A stretch of DNA of 64,000 nucleotides from Chromobacterium paludis (GTDB taxonomy: Bacteria; Pseudomonadota; Gammaproteobacteria; Burkholderiales; Chromobacteriaceae): assembly GCF_008275125.1 (NCBI RefSeq), contig NZ_CP043473.1, forward strand, positions 1,550,001 to 1,614,000, written 5' to 3'. How positions within the stretch are numbered: the stretch's first letter is position 1; every line of letters starts with the position of its first letter. Position numbers and translations under genes: made by a program. Below are positions 43,939 to 52,247 of this stretch, piece after piece. The notes under the pieces were generated by a model, which was given only the letters and a program-made list of their open reading frames with translations, ran no database searches and had not been told where the DNA came from.

Positions 43939-44595
43939 ATGAGCAAAACTCGAATCAAGACCTACGACCGCATCATCCAAGAAAGCCTCAAGCTGTTCAA
44001 CGAACAAGGCGAGCGCAGCATCACCACCAACCACATCGCCGCTCACCTCGGCATCAGCCCCGGCAACTTGTACTACCACTTCCGCAACAAGGAAGAGATT
44101 GTTTATCAGATTTTTCTGATGTATCGCGAGTTCATCAATCAACGGCTGGCCGTGCCGGAAGACCGCAAGATGACGGTGGACGATCTGGTCAACTATCTGG
44201 ATACCGCCTTCCTGGCCATGTGGCAGTTCCGCTTCATGTTCTATGATTTGCCCGGCTTGCTGGCGCGCAATCCGCAGATGCAGTCCGAGTACCACCAGTT
44301 TGTGAATACCGAGCTGAAAAACATCCTGGGCGAACACTTCCGCGAATTCATCCGTCTGGGCCTGTTGAAGATGGATGAGGATGACATCGAAGCCGTCAGC
44401 GTCAACATTTGGCTGGTGGTGAAGTTCTGGTTCGCCTTCGAGCAGACCTCGCGCCCCAAGGCACCCATTACCGAGGAATCCGGCCACCGCGGCGTATTGC
44501 AAGTGCTGGCGCTGCTCAAGCCCTACGTGCAGCCCGAGTACATGCACGCTTATCGCTCGCTATACGAGCGTCACACCCCGCAAAAGACGGCCTAA
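43939..44595 (+). CDS. TetR-family transcriptional regulator
   Basis: A 218-residue regulator from ATG 43939; the longer open frame from 43807 overlaps the MscS coding end and has no HTH support. The N-terminal HTH is RIIQESLKLFNEQGERSITT and NHIAAHLGISPGNLYYHFRN, then KEEIVYQIFLMYREF. The C-terminal ligand domain is helical and rich in aromatic residues (FLAMWQFRFMFYDLPGLLAR), as in the YfiR-like group. It sits after the channel gene, with a terminator downstream; its target is unknown. Confidence 0.88.
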   Translation: MSKTRIKTYDRIIQESLKLFNEQGERSITTNHIAAHLGISPGNLYYHFRNKEEIVYQIFLMYREFINQRLAVPEDRKMTVDDLVNYLDTAFLAMWQFRFMFYDLPGLLARNPQMQSEYHQFVNTELKNILGEHFREFIRLGLLKMDEDDIEAVSVNIWLVVKFWFAFEQTSRPKAPITEESGHRGVLQVLALLKPYVQPEYMHAYRSLYERHTPQKTA

Positions 44596-44600
44596 ACGAC

Positions 44601-44624
44601 AAAGCCACCCGCAAGGGTGGCTTT
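44601..44624. terminator. Bidirectional terminator between convergent tetR and the small gene at 44648
   Basis: AAAGCCACCC and GGGTGGCTTT enclose GCAA, with a short T-containing tail on either strand. Confidence 0.8.
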
Positions 44625-44647
44625 GTCTTGGCGCAACGATCAGCGCT

Positions 44648-45001
44648 TCAGGCGGCCTGCGCAGTGCCAGGCACCAGATAGTCGCCCAACTCGCCGGAGG
44701 CGAGCAAATCGCGCAAGAAATTGCCCGGCTTGGAACCGGCGTATTCCACCTGGCAGCCACTGCGGTTGGCAACCGCGCCATCTGCGCACACTTCCATCTC
44801 CGCCTCCAGATTCCACAAGACGGAAGGCGCATCCGGGTCCACCGGCTCCATCGACACGGTCAGCCGATAGCGTCCATCGCGGGAGTACACATCCAGCAAG
44901 CCCAGCAGCCCCAAGTTATTGCGGACATCCGCATCGTCCGCGTCAAAAGCCCCTGCAGCAACGGCCTGCAGAACCAGCACTTCAGGAAAAGTCTTAGTCA
45001 T
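44648..45001 (-). CDS. Hypothetical protein (117 aa)
   Basis: A soluble 117-residue acidic protein with no signal or membrane helix: MTKTFPEVLVLQAVAAGAFD, then NNLGLLGLLDVYSRDGRYRL, TVSMEPVDPDAPSVLWNLEA and SGELGDYLVPGTAQAA. The family is not recognised. An AAGGAGG at 45028 is too far from the ATG for a normal ribosome site, and the closer GGGGTAG is a weaker candidate, so translation may use a structured leader: the inverted repeat CATGA/TCATG lies at 45061-45077. The gene ends opposite a bidirectional terminator and stands alone. Confidence 0.65.
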   Translation of the reverse strand: MTKTFPEVLVLQAVAAGAFDADDADVRNNLGLLGLLDVYSRDGRYRLTVSMEPVDPDAPSVLWNLEAEMEVCADGAVANRSGCQVEYAGSKPGNFLRDLLASGELGDYLVPGTAQAA

Positions 45002-45297
45002 GGCATCTACCCCGAGGGTTTCCCCTCCTTAGCAAACTATTGGATTATTGTAATTGCCAACATGAAACAAACTCATGAGAGACAACCCGACATTCATTGA
45101 TGTCTGGTCTCATCATCCGCACATTTGCCCGGCCAGACAATGCCTCACTAGGGAAAACCCGCACTTATCGCGTTAGAACTGTACTTTCGGACACAAGGCA
45201 TATTGCTCGCATGTCACACCGCCCATTCGGAAATGACAACGGCAACACAAATTCATAAAAATCATTCATAAACGTCAATTTATCAGCCTTTTTGCAA
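45002..45297. other. AT-rich intergenic region without genes
   Basis: About 300 bases between the hypothetical gene and the aspC-type terminator. It holds small inverted repeats (CATGA...TCATG at 45061-45077 and GACAT...ATGTC near 45090-45105) and several TTCATAAA-like runs near 45250-45275, but no coding frame or RNA family was recognised. The promoter for the minus-strand gene at 45001 must lie here. Confidence 0.5.
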
Positions 45298-45322
45298 AAG
45301 AAAAGCCCCGGCAAGCCGGGGC
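45298..45322 (-). terminator. Intrinsic terminator of the aminotransferase gene
   Basis: On the minus strand GCCCCGGC and GCCGGGGC arms with a two-base loop are followed by TTTTCTTTT. It lies about 30 bases beyond the stop codon. Confidence 0.9.
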
Positions 45323-45350
45323 GGGACAATGGCTGATTCGGCCGCGGTGA

Positions 45351-46556
45351 TCAGCCCAACACCTTGGCAATGGCTGCCGCTACATAGTCGACATTCTTGC
45401 TATTCAGGGCCGCCAGACAGATGCGCCCGGTGGAAACCGCATAGATGCCGAATTCCTCGCGCAGGCGATCCACTTGAGCCGCCGTCAGGCCGGTATAAGA
45501 GAACATGCCGCGCTGAGCCGTAATGAAGGAAAAGTCGACACTGACGCCCTGCGACCGGATCGACTCCAGCAATTTCAAGCGCATGGCGCGAATACGGTCG
45601 CGCATGCCCGCCAGCTCATCTTCCCACTGCTGGCGCAAAACCGGGCTGGACAAGACAGCGGCGACGATAGCCGCCCCGTGAATCGGCGGATTGGAATAGT
45701 TGGTGCGGATCACGCGCTTCAATTGCGACAGCACGCGCGCAGACTCATCCTTGGAGGCGGTGACGATGGAAAGCGCGCCGACGCGCTCGCCGTACAAGGA
45801 GAAGCTCTTGGAAAAAGAGCTGGCCACAAAGAACTGCAGGCCGGAAGCCGCGAACATGCGCACCGCCAATGCATCGGCATCGATGCCATCGGCAAAGCCC
45901 TGGTAAGCCATGTCTAGGAAAGGCACCAGACCGCGCTCGCGGCAAACGGACACCACCTCTTCCCATTGCGCCGGTGATAAATCGGCGCCAGTAGGGTTAT
46001 GGCAGCAAGCATGCAGCACAATGATGGAGCCGGCAGGCAGCGCGGCCAGGCAGGCCTTCATCTCAGCGAAAGCCACCCCACGGGTGGCCGCCTCGTAATA
46101 CGGGTAGTTCTCGACCTCGAAACCCGCCGACTCGAACAGGGCGCGGTGATTTTCCCAAGAGGGATCGCTGATATAGACCTTTGCCGCAGGATCCAGACGC
46201 TTCAGGAAGTCAGCGCCTATCTTCAAGGCTCCCGTGCCGCCGAGGGCCTGCGCCGTCACTACGCGGCCTTCAGCCAGCAGCTCGCTATCGGCGCCAAGCA
46301 ACAGCTTCTGCACTGCGGCATCGTATGCGGCAGAACCTTCGATGGGCTGATAGCCTCGGGCAGGCAAGGCCTCCAGCCTGGCCTTCTCGGCCGCTTGCAC
46401 TGCCGCCAGCAGCGGAATTTTGCCGTTATCGTCGGAATATACGCCGACGCCAAGATTCACCTTGGTGCAGCGAGCATCGGCATTGAAAGCCTCGTTCAGG
46501 CCGAGAATGGGATCGCGCGGGGCCAGCTGCACGCCGGCGAAAATCGAAGAAGTCAT
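45351..46556 (-). CDS. tyrB: Aspartate/aromatic amino acid aminotransferase (class I)
   Basis: A 401-residue PLP enzyme from ATG 46556 (SSIFAGVQLAPRDPILGL follows), with GGAGCC upstream. Conserved features include KVNLGVGVYSDDNGKIPLLA, ISDPSWENHRALFESAGFEV, VLHACCHNPTGADLSPAQWE, FLDMAYQGFADG, and the PLP lysine in FVASSFSKSFSLYGERVGAL. The family covers both AspC and TyrB of gammaproteobacteria; the choice between them is not settled by sequence, so tyrB is a working name. It has its own terminator and stands alone. Confidence 0.9.
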   Translation of the reverse strand: MTSSIFAGVQLAPRDPILGLNEAFNADARCTKVNLGVGVYSDDNGKIPLLAAVQAAEKARLEALPARGYQPIEGSAAYDAAVQKLLLGADSELLAEGRVVTAQALGGTGALKIGADFLKRLDPAAKVYISDPSWENHRALFESAGFEVENYPYYEAATRGVAFAEMKACLAALPAGSIIVLHACCHNPTGADLSPAQWEEVVSVCRERGLVPFLDMAYQGFADGIDADALAVRMFAASGLQFFVASSFSKSFSLYGERVGALSIVTASKDESARVLSQLKRVIRTNYSNPPIHGAAIVAAVLSSPVLRQQWEDELAGMRDRIRAMRLKLLESIRSQGVSVDFSFITAQRGMFSYTGLTAAQVDRLREEFGIYAVSTGRICLAALNSKNVDYVAAAIAKVLG

Positions 46557-46819
46557 ACCAGGCTCCATTGCTTTGCAAATGCGCCGACGCCTCGGCGCCG
46601 ACCATAGAATCTTTATTGCGCTGTTGCCTTTCGAAGGCAAGGTGTTCACTGTCGAACAACAGTCTACCATGGCATCACCTAAGGGCAAGCCGCCACGCCT
46701 AGACAAAACGGCAGGATATTGCGCCTGAAATGCCGGCCATCCACTATGATGGCAGGACTCAGCCGTAAATTCGCCCATTTTTGAACCAGCTAGCCGTTTC
46801 AAGCCACAGGGAGGCAAAC

Positions 46820-47098
46820 ATGAAAAAAAGCATCCTGTTGTTCTGGCCATCATTCATCATCGCCATGCTGGCCACTGTCGTTTTCTACTCCGTGTTCGAT
46901 CCCGCAGAGTTGACGCTGCACGGGCATGCGCTCTTCTCGGACAAGCTGACGGCCTACTCCGTTTTCATGCTCATCAGTTGGGCCTTCGGCGCGCTGAACA
47001 CCTCCATCGTGCTGCTGCTGGAGAAAAGCGCGCGCGATATCAACGGCTTCACGCCGCCACCCGTGGTCAGCGGAGACGAAGACGGATCGCTCTCCTGA
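46820..47098 (+). CDS. Two-helix inner-membrane protein of unknown function
   Basis: A 92-residue protein from ATG 46820 with GGGAGG at good spacing. Two hydrophobic helices are clear: SILLFWPSFIIAMLATVVFY (about 4-23) and VFMLISWAFGALNTSIVLLL (about 47-66), separated by a polar loop with FDPAELTLHGHALFS. The C-terminal tail is polar, with INGFTPPPVVSGDEDG. The family was not recognised; it resembles small inner-membrane proteins next to amino-acid transport genes. It is convergent with the SNF symporter, separated by a terminator. Confidence 0.7.
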   Translation: MKKSILLFWPSFIIAMLATVVFYSVFDPAELTLHGHALFSDKLTAYSVFMLISWAFGALNTSIVLLLEKSARDINGFTPPPVVSGDEDGSLS

Positions 47099-47102
47099 CA
47101 TA

Positions 47103-47131
47103 AAGAAAGGGCCGGATATCGAATCCGGCCC
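47103..47131 (-). terminator. Intrinsic terminator of the SNF symporter gene
   Basis: On the minus strand GGGCCGGAT and ATCCGGCCC arms enclose TCGAT, followed by TTTCTTTA. It also lies directly after the convergent small membrane gene. Confidence 0.88.
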
Positions 47132-47139
47132 ATCCCGCC

Positions 47140-48522
47140 TTAGAACACCTTCAAACCCTTCAGCATCACCACCAGAATCAAGGCCGGCGATACGATACGT
47201 ACCACGAAGAACAAAGGCTTCAACAGGGTTTCGTTGGACAAGACGCCGCCATTGCTCAAGGCGTCGCGGAAGCGTTCATACTTCCACACCCAGCCCGTGA
47301 ACAGGCACAGGAAAATACCGCCCAGCGGCATCAGCACATTCGAGGTGAGGAAGTCGAACAGATCAAACAGCGTCATGCCAAAAATCTTGACATCGGCAGT
47401 CAGGCTATTGGACAACGCACAGCCGGAACCCACCACCGCCAGCAGCAGCAGATTAATGACCGTGGACTTGACCCGGCTGATGCCGAAGCGCTCGCTCAGC
47501 ACCGAAACCGGCACCTCCAGAATGGACAGCATGGCGCCGGTGGCGGCGATGGCGGTCAGCACGAAGAACACCACCATGAACACATGGCCCAGCGGCATGC
47601 TGGCGAACACGGCGGGAATGGTGATGAACAGCAGCGATGGCCCTGCCGCCGGCTGGAAACCGAAGGCGAATACCGCCGGAAAGATGGCAATGCCGGCCAG
47701 CAGCGATACAAACAAGTCGGCGCACATCACACGGAAAGTCGTGGCCGGAATATTCTGATCGTCACGGAAGTAACTGCCGTAAGTAATCATGGTGCCCATG
47801 CCGATGGACAGCTTGAAAAAGGCCAGCCCTACCGCCGTCAGCATGACCGCCGGCGTGATTTTGGAAAAGTCGGGCGTGAACAAAAAGGCCAAGCCCTGGC
47901 TTGCGCCCGGCAGCATCAGGCTGCGCACGCCAATCAGCACCAGCAGCACAAACAGCAGCGGCATCAGCTTCTTGGTCACCGCCTCAATGCCCTTGGATAC
48001 GCCCAGCAACAGAATGCCGCCGATCAAGGCCAACACCGCCCACTGCCACAGCAGCGACTGCTTGGGGTCCGCAATCAAGGCGGAGAAGGCGCCAGAGGTC
48101 ACCTTGGGGTCGCGCGACAGGATCTCGCCGCCTATCGCCTTGAAGATGTAGGCAAATACCCAGGCAGCCACCTCGGAATAAAACGCCATGATCAGGAAGG
48201 CGGAAAACACGCCGAAGGCGCCGATCAACCACCAGGGCTGCCCCTTGGGCGCCAGCGTCGCCAGCGTCGTCACCGCGTCGCGCTTGGCCTTGCGGCCCAG
48301 CATGATCTCGGAAATCATCACCGGCAGCCCCACCAGCAGCGTCGCCAGCACGTAGACCACCAGAAAACCGGCACCGCCATTGGTGCCGGTCAGATATGGG
48401 AATTTCCAGATATTGCCCAAGCCCACCGCCGACCCCAGCGTCGCAGCCAGCACGCCGAAGCTGGAAGTAAAGCCGTCACGCGCCTTGGGCGCTCCACCCG
48501 ATCTCATTTTGTCCTGACTCAT
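47140..48522 (-). CDS. Sodium-dependent transporter of the SNF (neurotransmitter symporter) family
   Basis: A 460-residue inner-membrane protein with 11-12 hydrophobic helices. The SNF signature is GVLAATLGSAVGLGNIWKFP, followed by YLTGTNGGAGFLVVYVLATL and GLAFFKLSIGMGTMITYGSY. These LeuT-fold carriers take up amino acids with sodium. The substrate is unknown, but the bacterial group mostly transports hydrophobic or aromatic amino acids. ATG 48522 follows AGAGAA. A terminator upstream at 48546-48575 separates it from argE. Confidence 0.9.
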   Translation of the reverse strand: MSQDKMRSGGAPKARDGFTSSFGVLAATLGSAVGLGNIWKFPYLTGTNGGAGFLVVYVLATLLVGLPVMISEIMLGRKAKRDAVTTLATLAPKGQPWWLIGAFGVFSAFLIMAFYSEVAAWVFAYIFKAIGGEILSRDPKVTSGAFSALIADPKQSLLWQWAVLALIGGILLLGVSKGIEAVTKKLMPLLFVLLVLIGVRSLMLPGASQGLAFLFTPDFSKITPAVMLTAVGLAFFKLSIGMGTMITYGSYFRDDQNIPATTFRVMCADLFVSLLAGIAIFPAVFAFGFQPAAGPSLLFITIPAVFASMPLGHVFMVVFFVLTAIAATGAMLSILEVPVSVLSERFGISRVKSTVINLLLLAVVGSGCALSNSLTADVKIFGMTLFDLFDFLTSNVLMPLGGIFLCLFTGWVWKYERFRDALSNGGVLSNETLLKPLFFVVRIVSPALILVVMLKGLKVF

Positions 48523-48545
48523 TGTTGTTCTCTCTACCACATATG

Positions 48546-48575
48546 AAAAACCCGCGCGGAGGTCGTCCGGGCGGG
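48546..48575 (-). terminator. Intrinsic terminator of argE
   Basis: On the minus strand CCCGC-C-CGGA and TCCG-C-GCGGG make an imperfect stem followed by five T's. It lies about 75 bases past the argE stop codon and upstream of the SNF gene start. Confidence 0.7.
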
Positions 48576-48650
48576 CTCTCTTTGACCTTCGTTGCTACAA
48601 GGGCAAGATTTTGACGCTTAACGCTGATGCAGGCAAAACATTTTTCAAGC

Positions 48651-49811
48651 TTATTTGATTAACTTGCAAGCCAACTCACCCAGCCAGTCATAGCAAGCAC
48701 GCAGCTGGGCAATCTCGATGTACTCATCCGGCCGATGCGCCTGCTCGATCGCCCCAGGACCCAGCACCACGCAAGGCATTCCGGCCTGACTGAACAATCC
48801 GGCTTCCGTGGCATACGCCACGCCAGCCCCGCCTTCGCAACCGCACAGGCTGGCCACATAGCGGCGGATATCCGAGTCAGGATCCGACTCGAACGCAGGG
48901 CTGTACACGCAGGGCTCGATGGCGATATCGGCTTCCGGCGCGATGGCGCGCATTTCCGCCAACAAGGTATCGGCGTAATCCGACACGGACGCCACCAGCC
49001 GCTGCGGATCATCCCCAGGCAGCCAGCGGCATTCGAACATGAACTCGCAATCCGCAGGGACAATATTGCACGCCACTCCGCCCTGAATCAGCCCAGTCTG
49101 CATCGTAGTGAACGGCACATCATATAATGGCTGTTGCGCCCCAAAAGCCGCCTCAGCGTCGGCCAGCTTGCGGATGTGCGTAATCAGCTTCGCCGCATAT
49201 TCAATGGCATTCACGCCGCGCGGCGTCAGCGATGAATGCGCCGCCCGCCCCTTGACCCGGCATCGGTAGTGCGCAATGCCCTTGTGCGCGATCACTGGGC
49301 GCATGGACGTGGGCTCGCCGATCAGACAGCCGGCAATGGACTCTCCCGCCTCCAGCAGGTCATCAATCAACCTACCCACGCCCACGCACCCCACTTCCTC
49401 ATCGTAGGACAAGGCAATGCCCACGCCCTGCTTCAGCTTGTCCTCTTGCGCCAACTGCACGAACAACGGAACCCGGGCCAACACGCAGGCGATGAAACCC
49501 TTCATGTCCGCGCTGCCGCGGCCATACAGCCGCCCATCGCTATTGTCGGTCAGTTCAAAAGGCGGGAAGCTCCATTCCTGCCCATCCACCGGCACCACGT
49601 CGGTATGGCCGGACAGCACGATCAGCGGCAGCTCCGGCTTGCCGATGCGTGCGAACAGGTTCGCCTTGGACTTGTCGTCGTTGTAGGTCAGCCTGCAGCC
49701 CAGGCCCATGCCGGCAAGATAGCCGCGCACCCACTCAATCAATTTCAGATTGGAGTAACGGCTGGTGGTATCAAAACGAATCAGTTCGGCAAGCAGTTCT
49801 GTATGAGTCAT
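48651..49811 (-). CDS. argE: Acetylornithine deacetylase
   Basis: A 386-residue M20-family zinc hydrolase that releases acetate from N-acetylornithine in arginine synthesis. The pattern is LLAELIRFDTTSRYSNLKLI, LIVLSGHTDVVPVDGQEWSF, GRGSADMKGFIACVLARVPL, ALSYDEEVGCVGV and CLIGEPTSMRPVIAHKG, with AHSSLTPRGVNAIEYAAKLI in the dimerisation domain. The 386-residue length and the DTTS start favour ArgE over DapE. ATG 49811 is close to a GGGTGCAAC. It diverges from the 4.5S RNA gene. Confidence 0.9.
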   Translation of the reverse strand: MTHTELLAELIRFDTTSRYSNLKLIEWVRGYLAGMGLGCRLTYNDDKSKANLFARIGKPELPLIVLSGHTDVVPVDGQEWSFPPFELTDNSDGRLYGRGSADMKGFIACVLARVPLFVQLAQEDKLKQGVGIALSYDEEVGCVGVGRLIDDLLEAGESIAGCLIGEPTSMRPVIAHKGIAHYRCRVKGRAAHSSLTPRGVNAIEYAAKLITHIRKLADAEAAFGAQQPLYDVPFTTMQTGLIQGGVACNIVPADCEFMFECRWLPGDDPQRLVASVSDYADTLLAEMRAIAPEADIAIEPCVYSPAFESDPDSDIRRYVASLCGCEGGAGVAYATEAGLFSQAGMPCVVLGPGAIEQAHRPDEYIEIAQLRACYDWLGELACKLIK

Positions 49812-49913
49812 GTTGCACCCAGGATTGGAAGATGGCTGACAAGCAGTCTGCATGCGCCGCCGCCGTCCGACAATAGCCCCCGCGGCCTCTGCCCAGCTTC
49901 TGCATAAAAATGC

Positions 49914-49942
49914 TTGTCAATTACCAGAATATTGAATACAAT
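49914..49942 (+). promoter_or_regulatory. Sigma-70 promoter of the 4.5S RNA gene
   Basis: TTGTCA (49914-49919) and TACAAT (49937-49942) are separated by exactly 17 bases. The start site would be about 49949-49950, just ahead of the RNA's first paired bases. Confidence 0.75.
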
Positions 49943-49955
49943 CCGTTTTCTCTAT

Positions 49956-50051
49956 GGCGGGCCTCCCCGCATTGCACGGTAGCGAACCTGGTCAGGTCCG
50001 GAAGGAAGCAGCCACAGTTATTTAGTGCAAGTGCCGGGGGTCAGGCTCGCC
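49956..50051 (+). ncRNA. ffs: Signal recognition particle RNA, small bacterial type (4.5S)
   Basis: The apical consensus GGTCAGGTCCGGAAGGAAGC, including the GGAA tetraloop and the conserved Ffh-binding internal loops, is present at about 49990-50009. The ends pair GGCGGGCC (49956-49963) with GGCTCGCC (50044-50051). The RNA joins Ffh to target membrane proteins to the translocon. A good promoter lies 14 bases upstream. The exact ends may extend a few bases further. Confidence 0.95.
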
Positions 50052-50157
50052 ACCCCTCCCTCCCAGTTTGTTGTCAAGTTGATTGCGAATTTGCGACACC
50101 TAGCTCCATTGTTGCGTCGACTTCACAAAATACCATTGTCCTTGACGATTAGATTGC

Positions 50158-50189
50158 GCTAACATTAGCAAAACTGAATTTTCAAATTC
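50158..50189. promoter_or_regulatory. Two small palindromes upstream of the XRE regulator
   Basis: GCTAA-CA-TTAGC (50158-50169) and GAATTT-TC-AAATTC (50176-50189) lie in an AT-rich stretch of about 250 bases before the regulator gene. They could be its operators; no -35/-10 pair is asserted. Confidence 0.35.
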
Positions 50190-50315
50190 ATGGAACTTCA
50201 CTAATTTCCCTGCATCATAAATATTCCTGTTGGATTTTTTTTGCTATTTTTAGTAAGCAGGGCGAAGTCCAAAAAACTATTAGAACCATTTGTTTCAGAT
50301 ACGAGAGGAACACTC

Positions 50316-50639
50316 ATGAAACTGTTTGAAAAAATCCCGAATCCCCGGGAAATCCGCCGCAAACTCGGCCTGAACCAGCAAGAGTTCTGGAGCCGCATCG
50401 GCGTCACCCAGTCCGGCGGCTCCCGCTACGAAAGCGGCCGCAACATGCCGAAACCGGTTCGCGAACTGCTGCGCCTGGTACATGTCGAGCAAATCGACCT
50501 GTCCAAGGTCCGCCGCGAAGATTTCGAGATCGTGGAATATCTGAAGGAAACCCACCCCGATCTGTACAAGAGCCTGCGCAAAGCCGTGCGCACCAAGATC
50601 GAGGCTCAAGAAGGCGGCGCCGAAGCCACCGCCGGCTGA
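50316..50639 (+). CDS. XRE-family helix-turn-helix DNA-binding protein
   Basis: A 107-residue protein from ATG 50316, which follows GAGAGGAACA; the longer open frame from 50241 has no such site. The HTH is at about residues 10-45 (PREIRRKLGLNQQEFWSRIG, VTQSGGSRYESGRNMPKPV). The C-terminal part, IDLSKVRREDFEIVEYLKET, is charged and helical. It may be an autoregulated repressor acting on the palindromes upstream. The gene is monocistronic with a strong terminator; its target is unknown. Confidence 0.85.
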   Translation: MKLFEKIPNPREIRRKLGLNQQEFWSRIGVTQSGGSRYESGRNMPKPVRELLRLVHVEQIDLSKVRREDFEIVEYLKETHPDLYKSLRKAVRTKIEAQEGGAEATAG

Positions 50640-50656
50640 TAGCGTCAGTCAGCACA

Positions 50657-50690
50657 ATAAAGCCGACCCGGATCTCCGGGTCGGCTTTAT
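50657..50690. terminator. Bidirectional terminator between the XRE and UspA genes
   Basis: A 16-base stem, ATAAAGCCGACCCGGA with TCCGGGTCGGCTTTAT, surrounds a two-base loop. The tail ATGTTTTCC serves the plus strand and TTGTGCT the minus. Confidence 0.85.
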
Positions 50691-50732
50691 GTTTTCCTGT
50701 CTAGCGCACCCGGCATCCGCAGGCCGCCCGCC

Positions 50733-51185
50733 TCATTCCTCGCCGGAGTAGCGAACCAACAGCACCGGCACATCCGCCACCTTCAGCAGCCCCTCCGCCA
50801 CACTGCCCATCAGCAGATGCATCAGCCCACCCAAACCATGCGTCCCCATGACGATCAGATCCGCCCCCCAGGCGCCGGCATCATCAGCCAGCACCGAGGC
50901 AATCTTGTCACCCCAGCTCTCAAGAATCCGGCACTCCGGCTCCACGCCCAACTCCCTGGCCTTGTCTCCCGCCTGCTGCAGCACCTGCTCGCCCGCCTGC
51001 TTGATCGACTTCTGCAATTCCGTCGCATCCAGAAACTCCGTCCCGCCCCACCCAAACTGGGCCAGATCGACGACATGCACCAGCCGGACGATGGAGGCGA
51101 ACTCCTTGGCCAGCTTGCAGGCTTCCATCAACGCCATCGCGGATGTGTCGCTATCATCCACCGGCACAAAGATTTTCTGATACAT
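50733..51185 (-). CDS. Universal stress protein (UspA family)
   Basis: A 150-residue cytoplasmic protein of the single-domain UspA type. It has the N-terminal YQKIFVPVDDSDTSAMALME and the ATP-binding pattern ADLIVMGTHGLGGLMHLLMG, then SVAEGLLKVADVPVLLVR, so it should belong to the nucleotide-binding subfamily. These proteins rise on growth arrest and stress. It is convergent with the XRE gene. Its start ATG 51185 is preceded by GAGGAGCTGC. Confidence 0.93.
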   Translation of the reverse strand: MYQKIFVPVDDSDTSAMALMEACKLAKEFASIVRLVHVVDLAQFGWGGTEFLDATELQKSIKQAGEQVLQQAGDKARELGVEPECRILESWGDKIASVLADDAGAWGADLIVMGTHGLGGLMHLLMGSVAEGLLKVADVPVLLVRYSGEE

Positions 51186-51317
51186 GGCATGCAGCTCCTC
51201 TATGAAATTGGCTTACACTCCCAGTCTATCAAGACCCCATGCATGATGTTTGACACAGGTTAGATCCCCTAGACATTTACGCAAGGTCCGCTCCCCACCT
51301 ACCCAGTATAACAAGCC

Positions 51318-51746
51318 ATGCCACGCATCAAACTTGAACTTCCCGCTCACTTTCCCTTTGCCACCGAACTAGAGGTTCGCATTGGCGACATCAACTACGG
51401 CGGCCACCTGGGCAATGACGCCGTGCTGCGCCTGGCGCACGAGGCCAGGCTGCGCTGGCTGAAATCGCTTGGCTATCCTGACGAACTGCACGTGGAGGGA
51501 CTGGGCCTCATCGTGGCCGACGCCGCAGTGTGCTACCGCGCCGAGGCATTTCATGGCGACCGCTTGCAATTCCGCCTGGCGCCCGCCCACCCGAACCGCT
51601 ACGGACTCGACCTGATTTATCAAGCAGTCGATGACAACAGCGGCAAAGAAGTGGCAAGATTGAAAACCGGTGTCGTCTTCTTCGATTACCAGGCGCGCAC
51701 TGTCGCCGCCATGCCGGAAGCCTTTTCCGGCAAGCTCCGCCAATAG
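51318..51746 (+). CDS. Hotdog-fold acyl-CoA thioesterase (4HBT/FadM-like)
   Basis: A 142-residue protein with the 4HBT motif: ATELEVRIGDINYGGHLGND (the catalytic Asp-containing RIGDINYGGHL), AHEARLRWLKSLGYPD, and a C-terminal VARLKTGVVFFDYQART. It should hydrolyse acyl-CoA thioesters. It leads a run of plus-strand genes, TerB-like, MoxR, xerC, but with only 18 bases before the next gene it is probably in the same transcript. The specific acyl chain is not known. Confidence 0.88.
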   Translation: MPRIKLELPAHFPFATELEVRIGDINYGGHLGNDAVLRLAHEARLRWLKSLGYPDELHVEGLGLIVADAAVCYRAEAFHGDRLQFRLAPAHPNRYGLDLIYQAVDDNSGKEVARLKTGVVFFDYQARTVAAMPEAFSGKLRQ

Positions 51747-51764
51747 CAAAAAAGGAATGGCGCC

Positions 51765-52178
51765 ATGAGAAATTATTCACCCAATAGCCCAGAGGCGATG
51801 GCCAGGCTGCTGGCCATGTTCATGATCACCGACGGCAATATGGACCCGCGCGAACTGGAGCTACTGGAAAAGCTGCACGTCTACCATCTGATCAACCTGC
51901 CGCGCAAACAGTTTGCCCAAGTCCTGCGCGACTATTGCGACGACCTCTCCGACGAAGCGGAGGAGGATGGCTCCATCCACCTGCTTGACCGCGAACGCGT
52001 GGACAGCCTGCTGGCCGAGGTCAGCGACCACCGCAAACGCATCCTGACCTGCGTGCTGGCCATGGATATCGCCAAGTCCGACGGCACCATCAGCGACAGC
52101 GAAATGGCCCTGCTCAGTCACATGATGAAAAGCTGGAATATCAGCCTGGACGATCTGGAACGAGAGTTTGCCCGCTGA
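51765..52178 (+). CDS. TerB-like (tellurite-resistance fold) protein
   Basis: A 137-residue helical protein with the TerB-like pattern: MARLLAMFMITDGNMDPREL, ELLEKLHVYHLINLPRKQFA, then ILTCVLAMDIAKSDGTISDS and EMALLSHMMKSWNI, with acidic, D-G-x-I/M-x-x-x-E repeats that bind divalent metals. Rather than a tellurite operon, it stands beside a MoxR-type AAA ATPase, a combination proposed for stress-responsive protein-quality or metal-handling systems. An AAAAGGAATGG lies before the ATG. Confidence 0.8.
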   Translation: MRNYSPNSPEAMARLLAMFMITDGNMDPRELELLEKLHVYHLINLPRKQFAQVLRDYCDDLSDEAEEDGSIHLLDRERVDSLLAEVSDHRKRILTCVLAMDIAKSDGTISDSEMALLSHMMKSWNISLDDLEREFAR

Positions 52179-52247
52179 TCGCCCAGACGGGCGGCCAGGC
52201 AAGGGCCGCCCTCTCCCCCAAACCGACACCCCAAGATTTGCACATAG

